Below, piece after piece: positions 27,931-39,930 of a stretch of 64,000 nt of DNA. Source of the DNA: Luscinia megarhynchos (Eukaryota; Chordata; Aves; Passeriformes; Turdidae); the NCBI GenBank assembly GCA_034336665.1, contig CM067566.1, positions 15,172,330 through 15,236,329 on the forward strand, written 5' to 3'. Below the pieces are notes generated by a model, which searched no databases, was not told the DNA's origin, and saw only the letters and a program-made list of their open reading frames with translations. Each line of letters starts with the position of its first letter. Within the stretch, counting starts at the first letter, position 1. A program made the position numbers and the translations under genes.

Positions 27931-30900
27931 ATACTGGGGAAGGCCCTACAAGAGAATGAGGAGCACTTGCTCCTGAGTGAGGCTAGTTAGCCCACGCACC
28001 ACCTGCACTGCCTGATGATGATGACACAACATAACTCACAAAGGAAATGAGTTCATATTGCATGTGTGACTTTATACAGCAGCTCTTTTCCCCTAGCATC
28101 TGACTTTGCATCCTTAACATGCATGTGTGGAAACTTGCTTCTTCTTGACTGAAGATACACCAACAGCCATAAAATATTGGCCAGATAGCTGCCATAAACT
28201 GTTATGGATTAGGAGCAAAGTAGCTCCAAAATTATTTTAGCTCATATCTTTCCTGGCTTGAGACCATATTAAGAAAATCAAATTTCCCTGCACATTAAAG
28301 GAAAGCATTACATGTGTGTCTATTTTGCATGTGGAAAAGAAAATTTTGTGTACACAATGGGGATACATACAAATGGCTTTTAACTACAGTGTAAGTAGTG
28401 CCTTTAGAAAATTGTGTCCCATTAAATAATTCACATTATTCTCCCAGAAGAAGAAATCCAAAAGTGTCTAGTGAGGAACTAAATTAGTGAGAGGGAGGAC
28501 TTAGAAAATATTGTCCTCTGTGTAGCAATAGTAACACCTCGTTTTGTTCTATGTGAGAACAAACCAGTTGTATAATTTGTAGCTCAGATAAGCAAGCCCT
28601 GCTTAACAGTCATACAGGATGTAAGGGGAAGTGGGAATGTGCATTCCCCTGCCTAGATACCTCTCCTGACACAGAGCAGGAGTTCTCTGCCATGCTAACT
28701 CTAACTTAGCAAGGGGCAGGTGCAGGTTTTTGGCCATTAGCATCACTAAACTGGCCACCAGAGCAGATGCAACAGATACATCTGGGGAAGAGCTCTACGA
28801 AATCACTCCAGCCCAGCCAGTGCAAGAAAGTAGAAACAAATTTTGAAAACCAGCTGGGCAAGACACAACTATCTTTCAAGGCTCAGGACAGGCAATCCTG
28901 CCTAATTGACAGCAAGGTCTGACTTTTAAATTATGTCAGAAATGCTAAGAGAGTTAATCATTTTATAGAAATAGCTGAGCTCCAAATTTTGAATAGTGCT
29001 GCTAGTATAGAGCTATTGTTTTAAGAGTACATTCAAATCCATTATGCATTGAAGATATAGATAAAATAGCCCAGTGATTAAAAAATTAAAAAATAAGGTA
29101 ACATGGGGACTAAATTATTGCAGTTTGGTGGAAACTGTTCTTCTCAATGTTATCCTCACCTTCAAATTCTGTACAGGATTCCTGTTTGTTCCTGGACTAA
29201 TACTGACTAAGACTAGGTCTTGGCCTTATTATCTGATGGTTAGTAATATCTTCTACTTGATTACTTGATAAGAAGTTACATTTAAAAAGTCTTGATATTA
29301 ATTTAAAACCTACAAGGTTTTGCTCATTATTTCTGAGACACTCTATTCAACTCCTAGTCGGCAGCTACAGCAAAGTAAGCTGACCCCATTGATGAGGTAA
29401 TCAATTATGCTGGAACAAAATAAACTTGTAACTAGAAAGAAAGGAAGCCTATGGTTTTACAGAGAGCCAGAGAAAACAGAGAGAAAGACCATTTGGCAAC
29501 TGACATAGGACAAAACATTTCATTTCCAGGTTCCAAGAAGATATATTTTAAATTTGTATTAAACACGATTTACAAAATCAATGTTCTTCTATGCTGGACA
29601 GCTTTACTTGAAGTGAATGAAGACAAACCAGGGCACACATCCAAAGCTCTGGCTCTACAAGCATGTGGCACTCAGGAATGGAGGTTTACATGCCAACAAC
29701 TGCAATTATCCCAACTAGCAATGATTTAGCATTCTGTGATGTCTAGAGCCCAAAAAACACAGGCTATGCCTTTATATCACAACCATCTGAAACCCAGGTT
29801 TAAATTCTGCCTTTAAAGAAACTGCAGCACAGCTTGCTGCTATGTGCACACTGGAGAATAAAAATGATTAATTCCGCCCATCAGTGAAGTTTTTGCTTAT
29901 GAGTACCACAAGCCTTTGCTGTGTGCAGCAGAAAAAAAAAGAAAATAATTTTTTATGCTTAGTTTCTAAACCTTATTCAGAATCATGCAACAGTGCTAAT
30001 TACTAAACACTGGGAAGACTGAATAAAATATCATAAAATGATGACTTAAAAACCGACAAAACAGAACACCTTAAACCTAAGTACATCTACCACATTATTT
30101 TAGTACATGATTTTTAGTGCATGAGCTCAGAAAAGATTTTCATGTAAAAATTAACATAGGAAAGTAACTGCAAAGGAAGCAAATCAAAATGAAAATACAC
30201 CATGTAATACATGCTGCCATGATGAGCTGAACATCTGAAAAAAGAGCAGAATGATCAATCCCTCACCACAAGAAAAAGAGACATGTAAAGACTGGCTTAA
30301 GAAAAAAAAGATTTCCTCTTGGAATCACCACAGCAGGAGCCAGAGGAAGCTTTGCACCCAGAGACCTAATGTCTGTTAAGCTAACAAAACTAGTCTGGAA
30401 GAAGAAAAAAAGTAAGACTTTATCTTTTCATCCCCTTCCACTTCACTGCTCATCTCCCTAGTGCTTATCTTGATCCCAGTTTTCTTTTTACCGAGTTTTT
30501 TTTCTCTCCCTCCCTCTTCCTTTCTTGCTTTTTTTTTCTTGGTGCTGCCAGAGGGAGCAGCATGGGTGCCTGATGCCAGCTGCCCCCCAACCAGAGCCCT
30601 GCCTTTGTCATTTGGTTGTCAGATGGAGCAGTCACAGAGTGCACCACGGGGGATGCAGAAGGGGTCAGAGGCAGGGGTGGCTGGTGCTGTGAATTCCCCT
30701 GGCCCTCAGAGCTGAGGGCAGCCCAAGTGTCCTGTCACAGCCAGGGGACCAGAACTGGGCAATGCCTGGAGCCACTGGACAGCTTGCAAAGAAACCATGG
30801 AAATCCCCTGCCTAAGTGAGCAGCTTCTGCCCAGTTTGCCACAAACATGTAATGCAGGACATGTAATGCAAAATTTGCCATGACTGAGGAGGAATCCCCA

Positions 30901-32277
30901 GTGGGATTTTCTCTAGGACATGCTCTAGGATGCCCCACCACACAACAATGACAGCATGGCTGTAGGGCTGTCAGAGCACAAGAGCTGCTCTCTGTACCAA
31001 ATCACAAACTAAACTAACCACGAGAATGCAATGTGCATTACACAGGCATGTTAATCTTACATTTACACATGGAAAAATCCTAATGATGTATTATTCCTCT
31101 GAGGTTTTATGCCATATTCTTCTTTCAGTTACAATAGACCAGACCTGCCCTCCACGACTCAGGCTGTAATTTGAACAGTAATTTTTACATTAACACCACA
31201 TAAGCAACAATCAGCAATGGCTTATGCTATTGGGGAATCTATAAACTATAGGGATACTGTGAGAGACAACTCACCACACATCTCAGTTCTGCACACTGTC
31301 TCCCTTGGAGTTCAAAACACTCTGGGGACAAGTGTGTCCACCCATCCATAGGGAAGGTATTACAAGGTTTATAGAACTGAATGAAGTACAGCTAAATTAC
31401 ACATGTAGGTACAGCTCTACATTAGGCAGAAAATAACTGCATTTTCTAGTGTTTGTGTTATCTTAAAAAAGTACCTTGAATAATTATTCATAAAATTAAA
31501 AATAATAAAACCAGATAGTCCTGGCCAATTTAGCTTGGAGTAATTTGCCTCATTTTATCCACTGATGGCAGATCTAGAAATAGGAAAAATCTGAATTTTA
31601 AGCTTGAAGTATGAACTCTACAAATCTGTATTTCTGTGTATATACTGTAAGCCCACACCAGGGAATACTTTCAAAAATAAAAATAAACATCTAAACTTTG
31701 AATGCACTTTAAGGGTCAAAAAGCAATGGGAACAAATGCATTATTTAATCTTGAAAACCACACTCGATTCGGTGCAAGGCTAAGCAGGAAGCTCAGGCTC
31801 CCAGAGGCATGTGAAGTGAGGACTGCTTTGAGGGACTGCTGCAAACAGGGCTGGAGCTGAACTTTCCCTCAGCCCTGCCTCTGCCTGGGAGAGGTGGCAA
31901 GGCTGAAAAGCTGGAGAAGACAGGCAGCTCCTAATAAGAATTAGCTGCCATTTTCTCAGGCACAGTGAAACAGAGAGGAAAAATACTGGGAATTTCTTGC
32001 TTACAATAAAATAAAGGCATTACTCAAAACTGAGAAGAAAGACTTAAAAAGAGGAGCTACTCACACAAGGCTTGGAATGAATGATAAAATTTTTATCCTT
32101 TTTAATAGCTCATTGTTATCAACTACATCTCTACTACAGTCTTTGTTTTTCCTCCACCCTCATTAAGGGTTAGGTCAATTTCTTACCTGATCAACACAGA
32201 CTCTGCTCCCATTACCTTGACTCAAAGCCTAGTATATTTTAGAAAATGCTCACAATAATCATCAGCTATGTGCTTAC

Positions 32278-32361
32278 CCTGAGGTAGTTGAGGGTGAAGT
32301 TTGTCAGACCCATTCGAGTGATGTTTTTGGACAGCTGCTCCAGCACCTGAGGGTCTTGTGC
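32278..32361 (-). CDS. LDB2: LDB2 internal coding exon, end of dimerisation domain (third of three)
   Basis: The minus strand gives 28 whole codons in phase 0, starting AQDPQVLEQLSKNITRMGL and ending NFTLNYLR. It follows the SILAMH end of the previous exon as in known LDB proteins. LDB2 has QVLEQLSKNITRMGLTNFT where LDB1 has QMLDQLSKNITRCGLSNST, which fixes the paralogue. This is the last helical part of the dimerisation domain. The next residues in the family (LCVILEPMQELMSRHK, the LDB/Chip conserved region) are not encoded anywhere I could find from 1 to 32277, so that exon is more than 32 kb away. The acceptor has a pyrimidine-rich run ending GTTTAG and the donor is AGG followed by GTAAGC. 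At 84 bases it is in phase and could be skipped without frameshift. Confidence 0.97.
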
Positions 32362-33944
32362 CTAAACGACAAAGGAAAGAAGAATTTTCACTTTGCTTTT
32401 CATGGGGGCATTTTTTCTATGTGCTTAGTGGAATGTAGGGAGGGTTCTCTGAAAAGCAGTGCCACTGCTATGGAAAAATTACACACTGATGCTATATTTA
32501 TGTAATAAGCTACAGTTCCATATGCACAGGAAAATGCAAAGCATGATGAAATTGGGGCAGACTAAAGATTGTTTTCCAATATGTTCCTTTGATCCCTGAT
32601 CATCCATTCAAAAGATAGACTAGAGGTCTGGTCATGCAAGTGAGCAGTGCCCCACCAAAGAGCTTCCCAAGGGACTGCAGTACACTTTGAGCCTTCTATT
32701 TGTTGGCTGTGAGTCCCAGGAGACTAGACAGAAAAAGGCAGGAATAAAAAACGTATCATTTTCTTTTTGTGGGTAAGAAACTGCAGCAGAAAGACCTCAT
32801 GAAACATGTGACATTAAGCACAGGCTGGGAGAACCCTTCTGATCTAAGTTATTTTCCCAGAATTAAATGGGGAAAAATGCAAGTATAGTACTTCCCTGAC
32901 CCTAGCCAGGAGCTTTTCCTGTGAGACCAGCCTCCTCTTTAAAATGGGATCAATCTCATTACCAAAATTAATACCTGCTGCTTGCTGTCTAACCTGCTAC
33001 CACTCTGAATTTAGCAGCCCCCTAAATACAAAATGTCAATCATGCCATCCTCATTGTCCATTAATGGGATACTATTGAGGAGTTCAGTTGATCAACCTCC
33101 CAAAATAGCAGATAATCCTGGGACAGAAATGTGGGGCAGGTTTTCAAAGGTGTTTTCTTAAGGCTTGCAATAGCACTGTGAAAAAAGGTCCAGCTTAAGC
33201 TATATAAAATTCCTCATTATTAATATATTTTATCTGTGGATATCTAAGTAACTTGATGTCAAAATATAGGAACATCTTTGTGTCTGTGTTCTTACTCTTT
33301 ATGAAACCACAGTCCTGCAACTTATTTTGTAAATTGGGGTTCTACTAGTAGGAATGGGTCTATGGTGAAGGAATTCAAGTACCAATAAAAGTATGTTCTT
33401 TCTTTCTCTACAATTCACCTTATTATATTTTCACTTAAACTTGTGGAATATTTAACACTTTAATATTTCATTCTTTTCGTTCAATAACAGAAGAAATTTG
33501 TGAAATGTGAAACAAAAAGAAATTCTGGATTAAAATTCTAAAATTTTCCAAGTAAATATATGGCAATTTCTTATCTTCTGTCTATGCAAGGGTAACATTG
33601 CTTTGCTTCATTTAAAACTTACCATTGCTACCTACAATTATGAAATTTCACAGACTTTGGTGTAGTTCAGGTCGATAAAAAGAGATTTTGGACCCAAATC
33701 ACACAGACCACCAAGTGGGATTAAAAAGAAAATTATGTGCTAAAATAGAATGAAAACATAGCAACAGTGGCAATAATAGATCACTGAGAAAAAAGGGAGA
33801 CATGAAAGAACTTGTGAATAGATGTGGTTGCAGGCAAACCAAAATATTTATAGTTAATTGCCTTGGGTGTGAAATTTGCTGGAGTTCTTCATAAACCTAA
33901 TCTCATCTCTTTGCATTAGGTCAAGTGAATAAAGGATTACTTAC
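32362..33944 (-). other. LDB2: LDB2 intron between the second and third exons seen
   Basis: This is a 1583-base intron bounded by a GTAAGT donor and a GTTTAG acceptor on the minus strand. It is AT-rich single-copy sequence. I see no repeat, exon-like block or other element in it. Confidence 0.9.
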
Positions 33945-34067
33945 ATGCATGGCTAGAATGCTGCGTGGGACTAATTCTCTGTATTGTCTAATAGTAAAGT
34001 GCCATGTTTTTATTCTCATAAGATCATCAAAAGTAAACTCCAAGATAAGACGTCCTTCTGTGCATAC
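33945..34067 (-). CDS. LDB2: LDB2 internal coding exon, dimerisation domain (second of three)
   Basis: The minus strand gives 41 whole codons in phase 0, starting VCTEGRLILEFTFDDLMRIK and running through TWHFTIRQYR to SILAMH. It continues directly from the MFTK end of the exon at 39229-39401. The peptide is the core of the LDB dimerisation domain. TEGRLILEFTFDDLMRIK and FTIRQYRELVPR match LDB2, whereas LDB1 has EGRLYLEFMFDDMMRIK and FSIRQHRELIPR. The acceptor is ATTCTAG before GTATGC and the donor is CAT followed by GTAAGT, a strong consensus. Both borders are in phase 0, so the exon is a multiple of three (123 bases) and its skipping would keep the frame while removing 41 residues of the fold. 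Nothing is broken. A T/G-rich low-complexity stretch lies about 480 bases upstream in transcription sense. Confidence 0.97.
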
Positions 34068-34547
34068 CTAGAATACATAAAATGCATGAAATAAATTCCC
34101 AGGAATTTTGTTTTCATTGGCATTGCATCATCGATTAAACAACATTCAAAAATATCAGAGCAGTATTCTATTGTTCATCTCTGCTAGATTAATTGTTTTT
34201 CATCCTCTTGGGGAGAAAAAACAAATGTGAGAAAATTACTTCATAGGCCTTACCTCGGAGACAGTAACTTATAATGCTATAGATTTTATAACATTTTACA
34301 AACATAGAATATTGTGTGTTAAATCTTATTTATTGCATCAATTCTCTTTTCCTCACAGTTTGCTACTGCTAATTAATGACTGAACCTCACAGTGGAGGTG
34401 ACTGTGGTGCAACTGAGTGCATTTGATGGCAAGTTGCTGAACCAGCCATTCCCAACCTGTTTTAGAATTACTGTAGCTTGGTATATAAACCTTTCTCTCA
34501 TGTCCAGTTGGAGTAGGCAGTGCCCTGAATGTCTGTGGACAAACCTG

Positions 34548-34740
34548 GTTTTTTTTCATCATTTTTCATAATTTTTTCATATTTTCTCCTGTTGAGTTTG
34601 CTTTTTGGTTTTTTTTGGGGTTTTTTTTGGCATTTTGTTTGGGATTTATGTTGGTGGTTTTTTAAAATTTATATTTTGTTTTGCTCTTTCTTTTGTGGGT
34701 TTCTTTTGGTGTTTCTTTTCCCCCTCTTGTCTAGTTCTAT
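34548..34740. repeat. T/G-rich low-complexity tract
   Basis: Runs of T are interspersed with GGGG and GG on + (A-rich with CCCC on the transcribed strand). The tract produces a phenylalanine-rich spurious frame. It lies about 480 bases upstream, in transcription sense, of the exon at 33945-34067. Confidence 0.9.
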
Positions 34741-36109
34741 TAATCCCCCCTTCCAAGGAAAGCCAGATGGGTGTCTGCCATGGGGCTCCATGAGCTGCAC
34801 TGCTCACAGGTTTGAGAGTGAGGGGAGCAAAGGAGAGCCAGGACAATGGAGCTACTTCCACAGAAAGTGGCTCACACAGCTTTGAGAGGAATCTTGTCTA
34901 AGAAAGGACAGAAAATACAGGAGGAATAAATGCAGCAAGTGGATACTACCTACACATGAAAAATAAAATATATTACTGGGGACTTTTAAACAACTCTCTA
35001 CAATTTTATGTGGAAAAGGTACATGGCTGTGATCTTCTTTAAGGTGAAAAATACAAGCCCAGCATGGTATCTTGACTGAGGGTACTGTGGAGTACTGAAT
35101 ATTATGTCTGATTTGAAAATGAACTACCACTCTTGATTTTTTTTAAAAATTGTATGTTTAGACTTACAATCCCTGTTCATAGTAAACTTGCAAGTGCAGG
35201 GTACAGAGATATTGTGGAAATAGAGCGTAATGGCTTTCAAAAGAAAGGGTTTCTGCAACCTTAATTCTAATACAGCTAGTATTTGATTGAAAAATAGCCA
35301 GCCCAGATTCAGCTGAGTCTGTTGAGCCTTTTAAAAGCTCCAACTTCGACTTGGCCAGCTCTCACTTGGTCAATGTGTGGCTTTTCTGGTTAACAATTCA
35401 CTTAATGTCCTTGCAGTTTTTCCTCCTTATTGTTTCTGCGAAAACACATAGGCAATTTTAACAGGCATAGTACATAGACAAATTCCTGTAGACCTGAGAA
35501 GGAGAATCTTGCAACAGGTTCTCATCTGCCCTTTGCAACACACCTTAGTGATGCCTTCAGATATTTAATGTGCCTTATGTTTCACCTTTGATTTTCACAT
35601 CACCTGCACTATGGTGAGAAATTACACAGTACACATGCACATACACATACATAAGGATTCACAGAAGGAAAATATTTTCTATTAATGTTACTGTGTTGAG
35701 GCCAAAGATCCTGGTTACTGATCAGTTAATGTGAAAATATTTCAGGTTTAAAACAAATTTTTAATAATAATACCTGTGGCTTTTCGAATGTTTCTTTTCT
35801 TAAGCTCACACTGCTAAAGCTCTTAGCAGATTCTAGGCACTGCCATTAACAGATTTTAATAGAAAAAACTTAAACACATTCCTCATATTGCAGTGGTAAA
35901 AATTTATACGCCTTATAAAGGAATTTAATTTCCTTATGTAAAGAAGAGTTTTACACATTGCTTTTAATCAATAAAATTGGCACAGTTCTCATTTTAAAAG
36001 GGCTATTTTTTTTCCCCTGAAAGCTGCCTTTTACATAGAATCCAAAAAATCAAAAGGGTCTCCAATTAAGAAAACATTTTCTGTTGTGCTGAATTCATGT
36101 TACCGTACT

Positions 36110-36290
36110 GTGAGCTCTGACATTTTGTTTCTGTGGTAACCAAAATCAGCTGATTAGTTGGCATGGCAACAGAAAAGATGTAATCCCAGCAGACACACTC
36201 TAATCAATGCCCCCAGCACAGATGGTCTCCGGAGGATCAACAAGAAAGAGGCTGGCAGGCATTCAGTGTGTCACGTGGCTGCTCTAGACT
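36110..36290. promoter_or_regulatory. Candidate regulatory stretch: palindromic E-box, RFX-like X-box, CACGTG
   Basis: AATCAGCTGATT (36144-36155) is a perfect 12-bp palindrome around an E-box. GTTGGCATGGCAAC (36157-36170) is one base off a symmetrical RFX X-box. CACGTG lies at 36272-36277. The sites are seen; function is inferred. Confidence 0.3.
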
Positions 36291-37750
36291 AGGCCAGGAA
36301 AAAACTAAAAAAGAACATTTCTCAAACTAACCAATAGCTTTTTAACCCCTTCACTGCACTTATTAATTGTAGGAATTTCAACTGCTTGTGCCTATGAAAA
36401 CCAACTTTGGTCCTGTGCCTTCTTGCTCACAATCTCATTCTCCTAACACTTGGCTTCTTTAGAAGTGTTCCCCCTTTATTAACTACCATTTCTCAAACAT
36501 GAGTTGTTGCTTTAAAAGAAACCTGAAGCTTATACAAATCTGGGCAATGCCTGATATTATTAGTAGGGATTAAAATTGCTGAGTTTCAAGGGCTTCACCA
36601 ATAAAATCCAGCTGATGGCTGCACTCCTGGGAGAAGGAGGTGAGTAGTGAGCACATGAGGCACTCACTGCTTTAGTGGTTAGGGCAATGCCCATCTCTGC
36701 CATTCCATTGGGAAACATAATTATTGATAACTGTAAAAAAACAATTTGCCTGCATATAAAGTGGGAGTGCCAAAGCTGGAGTAAACACAGTGAAAACAGA
36801 GACTTAGGAGGACTCCCAAAACTTTCATCTACCTGAAGAAAAAGTGGAGCATCTCCCACGTAAAAAAACATAGTGGTCTTGGCTTTGATATTTTACAACA
36901 ATTTATTTATGCCATTGAACTAATATAAATTCTTTATATTATTTGTTTGTATCTTGATAAACAATTTTTAAGTGTGTGGCATTTTACAAGGACCTCTTAG
37001 CCTCTAAAGACAAGCTGGACTATTCATGTTCTTACTGCTAGGCATGTTCTGGCCATATTTGTTTCAAAAGAATTTGAAATGCCATTTTATATATTCATCC
37101 AATAGTGCTGTATGCAGTGAGTTGCTCTAACCAGTAAAATATTGAAATGAATAAAATACATTTGATTCTTGATTCTGTGGATTCCTGATTCAATACATAA
37201 TGAAAAGTATTTCAGTCTGTTATATTAGGAGTTAGTGAATTTGCAGCTTGGAATTTGGTTGTGAAACTGAAATGGTTTGTATTTTTGCATTAACCCCCCC
37301 ATGATAGTTTCACTGGGTAAAATTCAGATATGATCCAAGGAGCTACACAGCCCATTGCAGTGGTGCTTATTATGGGAGGTTTGCTTTGTTCTATCACCAA
37401 TGCTGTGAGAGTAGTTTACCTTTGGGTACAAGATCTGTGCCTTGGTATATCTGCTAGAAGTTAAATAAGCACAGCTGAGACAACATTCAGCTCTAACTTA
37501 TTTCTGAGAGAGTATTATTTCTTCTCCCCTATTCCACCAATGACTCTGTTTTATTTCAGATTTGCTCTCACTAACAAGTCATATTTTAAACATGCAGGCA
37601 TTAAACCCTGATAATTTTTCTCCTAGAATCCAAATCACATCCCCTACCTGAACTTGTCTGCCAGGACCCAAAGGTTTATATTGGAATCTGCCAGAGAAAT
37701 TGGCAAGTCAGTCAAGGCTGAGGTGACCTGTGCAGTGCCAGGGCTGCAGC

Positions 37751-37770
37751 AGACAGACAGACAGACAGAC
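37751..37770. repeat. (AGAC)5 microsatellite
   Basis: There are five exact AGAC units on +, flanked by GC-richer single-copy sequence. Confidence 0.95.
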
Positions 37771-39228
37771 AAACCCACAGCACACAGTGCCACAGGAGGC
37801 AACCGTGGACCCTCACAGAAGGGGGGACCCAGCCCAGACCATACTGTTCATCCATCTTTGACTTGATGGATGTTACCTCCTTCCCAAATTAACAACACTG
37901 TCAGGTGCTGCCATGATAAGTAAAAAAATCCAATCGAATTGAGAAGTGTTCTGTATTTACTAGTTAACAAAAGCTCAAACCAAACCCCTTTAATTTGCTG
38001 TTGCATGGAAGCTAACACAAAGGGAAATGACACAGAAATGGCTTTAGGGAGCTCAGCTACTGTGTGACTTTGGCACATCTGCACAGGGCCAGGACTCAGC
38101 TCCTCATGAGCAGTGAGGTGGCAAAGAGGTGCTAATAGGAATATCTGGACTCCTCTCTGCCTGTGTCTGTGCCAGCCACAGGGCTGGACTGGGCTCACAT
38201 GTCCTGGCTCACCAGTGCACCACACCAGCAGCTGCTCCTGCCTCTGAGCCCACCCCAGGGGAGATGCAGAGCAGGACCTGCAAAGGGATGGGACTCACAT
38301 GCTAAAGCAGCATAAGCCTGTAACCCTGGTCATGATGCTGTTAATAGCCAGTGACTTAAAACTAAAACCTCCACAGTCATGCAGACCACGGGCAACACAG
38401 ATCAGCTACCTTCTCCTGCTGCCCCCTCTCCTTTTTTTCTTTTCTTCATGAAAAAGTTAATGATGAACAGGTACGAGATGAAAAATCACTATTTACTGCT
38501 GTCATAATTTACTGTTAATGCATTAAAATGTATTCACTTCCATTTTGAAACAAGTTTACTGATTTTCTATAAATATTAAAAAATTCTTGTTTTAATTTTA
38601 TTTTTCACTCTTTTGGTACTTCTTTTTTATACACAAATATAGTGCCCAGTTTAATTACAGGACTAGATGTGCCCTATGCATGAAGATAATTCACTATCAA
38701 TTGCAAATATTGAATATTCACTAACTGTTTGATCCAGAGCATGTTTCAATCAATTGACTCTTTCCATTGACTTCACTGCCTTTTGGACTGACATCCTACT
38801 GTATTAAATCAGAATTTTCCTAGAGATTTATAGTCCTTGTACCAGGTAAGTATCACATGTAATGCATACCATCCCAAATGGTAGGTACTAGCAATGTGAA
38901 ATCTCACTGCTGCTTTAAAATCAAACCCAGAGAAAAGGAAACGGGCAAGCTGAATTTAATTCACATAAAACTGATAGTTCTGGCCTGGCATTATGTGCTT
39001 CTCTTGCAATCTTTCTGGGAGAATTACAGGAGATACCCACACAATCTTCCAGTCACATAATGAATATAGAAAACAGTAATTAAATGGCTCCAAGGGTTTT
39101 TAGTATTAGAAATAATCTCAGTCTACCCGAAAAAATTCAACAGCCAATATTTTTCACCCTTATACACACTGAAAAAGAAGAAGAAAACCAAAAACCAACA
39201 ACATGCTTTGTTGAGTCTTCCCTGTTAC

Positions 39229-39401
39229 CTTGGTAAACATGGGTTTTCCATGCTGAGTGACCATGGTGCATTGATCACAGTCCACTGTGATGGATGAGTT
39301 GTGGTATGACTCTTTTGAGTGCTTGAGAATGTAATACAGGTCTGTTACACCTCCTTCAAAGACAGTGCTAAAATAACGAGGGATGAGGGTTCTTCCAATT
39401 G
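39229..39401 (-). CDS. LDB2: LDB2 internal coding exon, dimerisation domain (first of three)
   Basis: The minus strand reads 2 bases of a split codon and then 57 codons, starting IGRTLIPRYFSTVFEGG, continuing through YYILKHSKES and CDQCTMVTQHGKP, and ending MFTK. This is the conserved N-terminal dimerisation domain of LIM domain-binding proteins, which mediates self-association of this nuclear adaptor. LDB1 has different residues at several positions here (for example RSIFEGGATELYYVLKH), so LDB2 is the better match. The acceptor reads TTTTCCTCACAG before the exon and the donor is AAG followed by GTAACA. The 2-base start implies that the upstream exon ends in the first base of a Thr codon, as expected for KRYT before IGR. 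The frame is open throughout with no damage. The upstream exon was not found in the window. The next exon lies 5.2 kb downstream at 33945-34067. Confidence 0.97.
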
Positions 39402-39838
39402 CTGTGAGGAAAATACAAAGCAGAATTCAGCAAACGCTCTAGGTTATAAAATCTTAAACCATTTGCTAACAGCACATGAATAATTTTAAGTGCAGTGAAA
39501 TCAAACTTTCATTTAATGAATATAATACATGTGCTCTCCCTTTTGTAGAGACAAAGTTGTGCCTGCTTCCACTGAAATCAATGAAAATGGCTGACTCCAT
39601 TCAGAGGGAGTGGGCTCATCATATTTAATTTTTTTATATTGATGGCAAGTTAGAGTCACTCTTGAAACCATCTGCAAGTTTTTTTGTCCCAAAGTAATTA
39701 TTACACAAAAACCCACATGATGTCAATTACTATTGAAAGCTGAATATTACCCATAAGTATATAAATACAAGTGGTGAGTATTGACAGAAATATACTTCTA
39801 CACCCAAAAAAGCAAAGCACTTTTATACAAGGGGGTTG

Positions 39839-39930
39839 TGTACACATATATGTTTTGTGTGTGTGGGCATGTGTATATTTATTTATACCCACCCATCCAC
39901 GCACACACACACATGCACATGCACTCTTGA
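39839..39930. repeat. Imperfect TG/CA alternating patch
   Basis: GTGTGTGTGGG and CACACACACACATGCAC blocks are separated by AT-rich sequence. It is a low-complexity alternating purine-pyrimidine patch that causes short spurious frames on both strands. Confidence 0.8.

Larger units (their letters stand above)
1..32277 (-). other. LDB2: Downstream part of a long LDB2 intron
   Basis: No coding exon could be recognised here on either strand. I looked in particular for the LCVILEP and KRRKRKN-encoding exons of LDB2 and did not see them. Recognisable contents are a CpG-rich block (3061-3480), a palindrome (8474-8517), A- and T-rich runs (10512-10563, 14384-14400), a 13-bp minisatellite (11736-11774), a 17-bp inverted repeat (24753-24769) and a CR1 3' end (27769-27930). 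The rest is unremarkable AT-rich single-copy DNA in which I see nothing. That it belongs to LDB2 rather than lying outside it rests on the missing 3' exons. Confidence 0.75.
34068..39228 (-). other. LDB2: LDB2 intron between the first and second exons seen
   Basis: This is a 5161-base intron with a GTAACA donor and an ATTCTAG acceptor on the minus strand. It holds a T/G-rich low-complexity tract near its 3' end (34548-34740), a short AGAC tetranucleotide run (37751-37770) in a locally GC-richer block (about 37640-38300), and a motif-rich stretch at 36110-36290. The open frames in the GC-richer block look random and match no protein I know. Confidence 0.9.

Noticed and set aside
34529..34885. 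Phe/Gly-rich 118-codon + frame
   Set aside because: It is a translation of a T/G low-complexity tract.
36560..36871. 103-codon minus frame in the LDB2 intron
   Set aside because: It does not match any LDB2 exon or other family I know, has no good splice context, and its composition is ordinary.
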